From: Gemmatimonadota bacterium
Lineage (GTDB): Bacteria; Gemmatimonadota; Gemmatimonadetes; Gemmatimonadales; Gemmatimonadaceae
Length of the DNA: 64,000 bases
Direction of reading: 5' to 3'
Assembly: GCA_021299375.1 (NCBI GenBank)
Contig: JAJTGR010000011.1
Span: 107,490-171,489, forward strand
The notes below the pieces were generated by a model. It searched no databases, was not told where the DNA came from, and was given only the letters and a program-made list of their open reading frames with translations. Shown here one piece after another: positions 63,270-64,000 of this stretch. The position numbers and the translations under genes were made by a program. Numbering within the stretch: position 1 is the stretch's first letter; the number at the start of each line of letters is the position of its first letter.

Positions 63270-63764
63270 ATGCCCATCGCGTTGTATCGTATCGATGATC
63301 GCCTCATCCACGGCCAGGTCGTCGTGGGGTGGGGACAACCGCTCGAACTCCGGTTCATCGTGCTCGTCGACGACGAGGTGGCGGTGAGCGAGTGGGAGCA
63401 GGAGTTGTACCGCATGGGTGTGCCGCCGGAGATGACGGTCTATTTCACGACGGTGGACGCCGCGGCCTCCCTGCTCGCCACGTGTGCGCGAGATCCGGCC
63501 CCGGGCATCGTGCTCGTCGGCGACATCGGGACCATGGGTCGCCTCGTCGAGGCGGCGCCGGGTCGGATCGCGGCGGTGAACGTGGGTGGCGTACACCACG
63601 CCCCCGGCCGGACGGGGCGGTTGCGCTACGTGTTCCTCACCCCCGCCGAGGAGCAGGGGCTGCGCGACCTGGCGGCGCACGGAGTCGAAGTGACGGCGCA
63701 GGACGTCCCGTCGGCGCGTCCGGTCCCGCTGGCCGAGTTGCTGGCCAGCACGACGGGCGGCTGA
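63270..63764 (+). CDS. PTS mannose/sorbose-family EIIB component
   Basis: Accepts phosphate on His in YRIDDRLIHGQVVVGW, the signature of EIIB-Man, and hands it to sugar at EIIC/EIID. The remaining 164 residues follow the family (VNVGGVHHAPGRTGRLRYVFLTPAEEQGLRDL). It lies 48 bases after EIIA and joins EIIC through TGATG. Confidence 0.93.
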   Translation: MPIALYRIDDRLIHGQVVVGWGQPLELRFIVLVDDEVAVSEWEQELYRMGVPPEMTVYFTTVDAAASLLATCARDPAPGIVLVGDIGTMGRLVEAAPGRIAAVNVGGVHHAPGRTGRLRYVFLTPAEEQGLRDLAAHGVEVTAQDVPSARPVPLAELLASTTGG

Positions 63765-64000
63765 TGGACTGGGTGACCCGCGTGGCAGACGTCGTGCCAG
63801 TCGCTCTGCTGGCCGGCCTGGTGGGCCTCGACGTCGTGAGCTTTCCGCAGGCCATGCTGTCGCGGCCCATCGTGGGGGCGGCGCTGGGGGGCGCCCTGGC
63901 TGGGTCACCTGCATCCGGACTCGTCTGCGGCGTGGCCCTGGAGTGCTTGGCGCTCGAGTCGTTGCCGGTCGGGGCGTCGCGCTACCCGGAGTGGGGGAGC
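63764..64000 (+). CDS. PTS mannose-family EIIC permease (3' end missing)
   Basis: Reading from ATG 63764 gives MDWVTRVADVVPVALLAGL, then LDVVSFPQAMLSRPIVGAALGG and SGLVCGVALECLALESLPVGASRYPE, with no stop before the window end. LSRPIV followed by G-rich helices and PVGAS is the N-terminal pattern of EIIC-Man membrane permeases. EIID should follow outside. At least 79 residues are visible. Confidence 0.88.
   Translation, partial: MDWVTRVADVVPVALLAGLVGLDVVSFPQAMLSRPIVGAALGGALAGSPASGLVCGVALECLALESLPVGASRYPEWGS

Overview
This 64-kb window is a gene-dense, high-GC bacterial chromosome segment. It carries SusC/SusD-type outer-membrane genes, a Ser/Thr kinase fused to a beta-propeller, many secreted metallopeptidases and an HprK/mannose-type PTS cluster. 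That mixture, with a Gram-negative envelope, points to the phylum Gemmatimonadota (a Gemmatimonas-like organism). The assignment is inferred from gene content only; there is no rRNA in the window. I saw no tRNA, CRISPR array, insertion sequence or prophage.

Layout. 1-13.3 kb is a division and cell-wall cluster: murG (cut by the window edge), murC, ftsQ, ftsA, then a membrane kinase and a large M14 peptidase standing between ftsA and ftsZ, then ftsZ and an M23 murein peptidase. 13.4-19.9 kb holds a VWA-like membrane protein, ftsY, recG and asnS. Convergent mazG follows on the minus strand. 20.8-24.9 kb is a small accessory island: a Type ISP-like restriction-modification gene broken by a frameshift and an in-frame stop, and a GNAT acetyltransferase directly coupled to a tiny charged protein. 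25.1-31.7 kb is a tightly coupled run alr-deoB-cdd-lipoprotein-OMP-miaB. It is followed by comEC, fbp, a methylmalonyl-CoA mutase large subunit and tyrA. Four of the gaps between 35.4 and 40.9 kb carry palindromes or short tandem repeats.

39-51 kb is envelope-rich: a CHRD/SOD-like secreted protein, a plug-only TonB-type protein, a SusC/SusD pair on the minus strand, an M1 aminopeptidase, a zinc-ribbon membrane protein, and a Tat-exported protein with two Rieske [2Fe-2S] sites separated by two Ig-like repeats. 51.3-64 kb begins with an FmdB-like protein that has lost its zinc cysteines. It continues as an almost uninterrupted overlapping run: argS, a PfkB kinase, purM, an outer-membrane protein, ribD-ribE-ribBA-ribH, nusB, a glycosyltransferase, hpf, hprK, and mannose-family PTS EIIA, EIIB and EIIC (cut by the window edge).

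Most genes look like vertically inherited core functions arranged in long translationally coupled operons, many joined by ATGA, GTGA or TGATG junctions. The most unusual items are the double-Rieske protein, the decayed restriction-modification gene next to a toxin-antitoxin-like pair, and the set of structured intergenic repeats.
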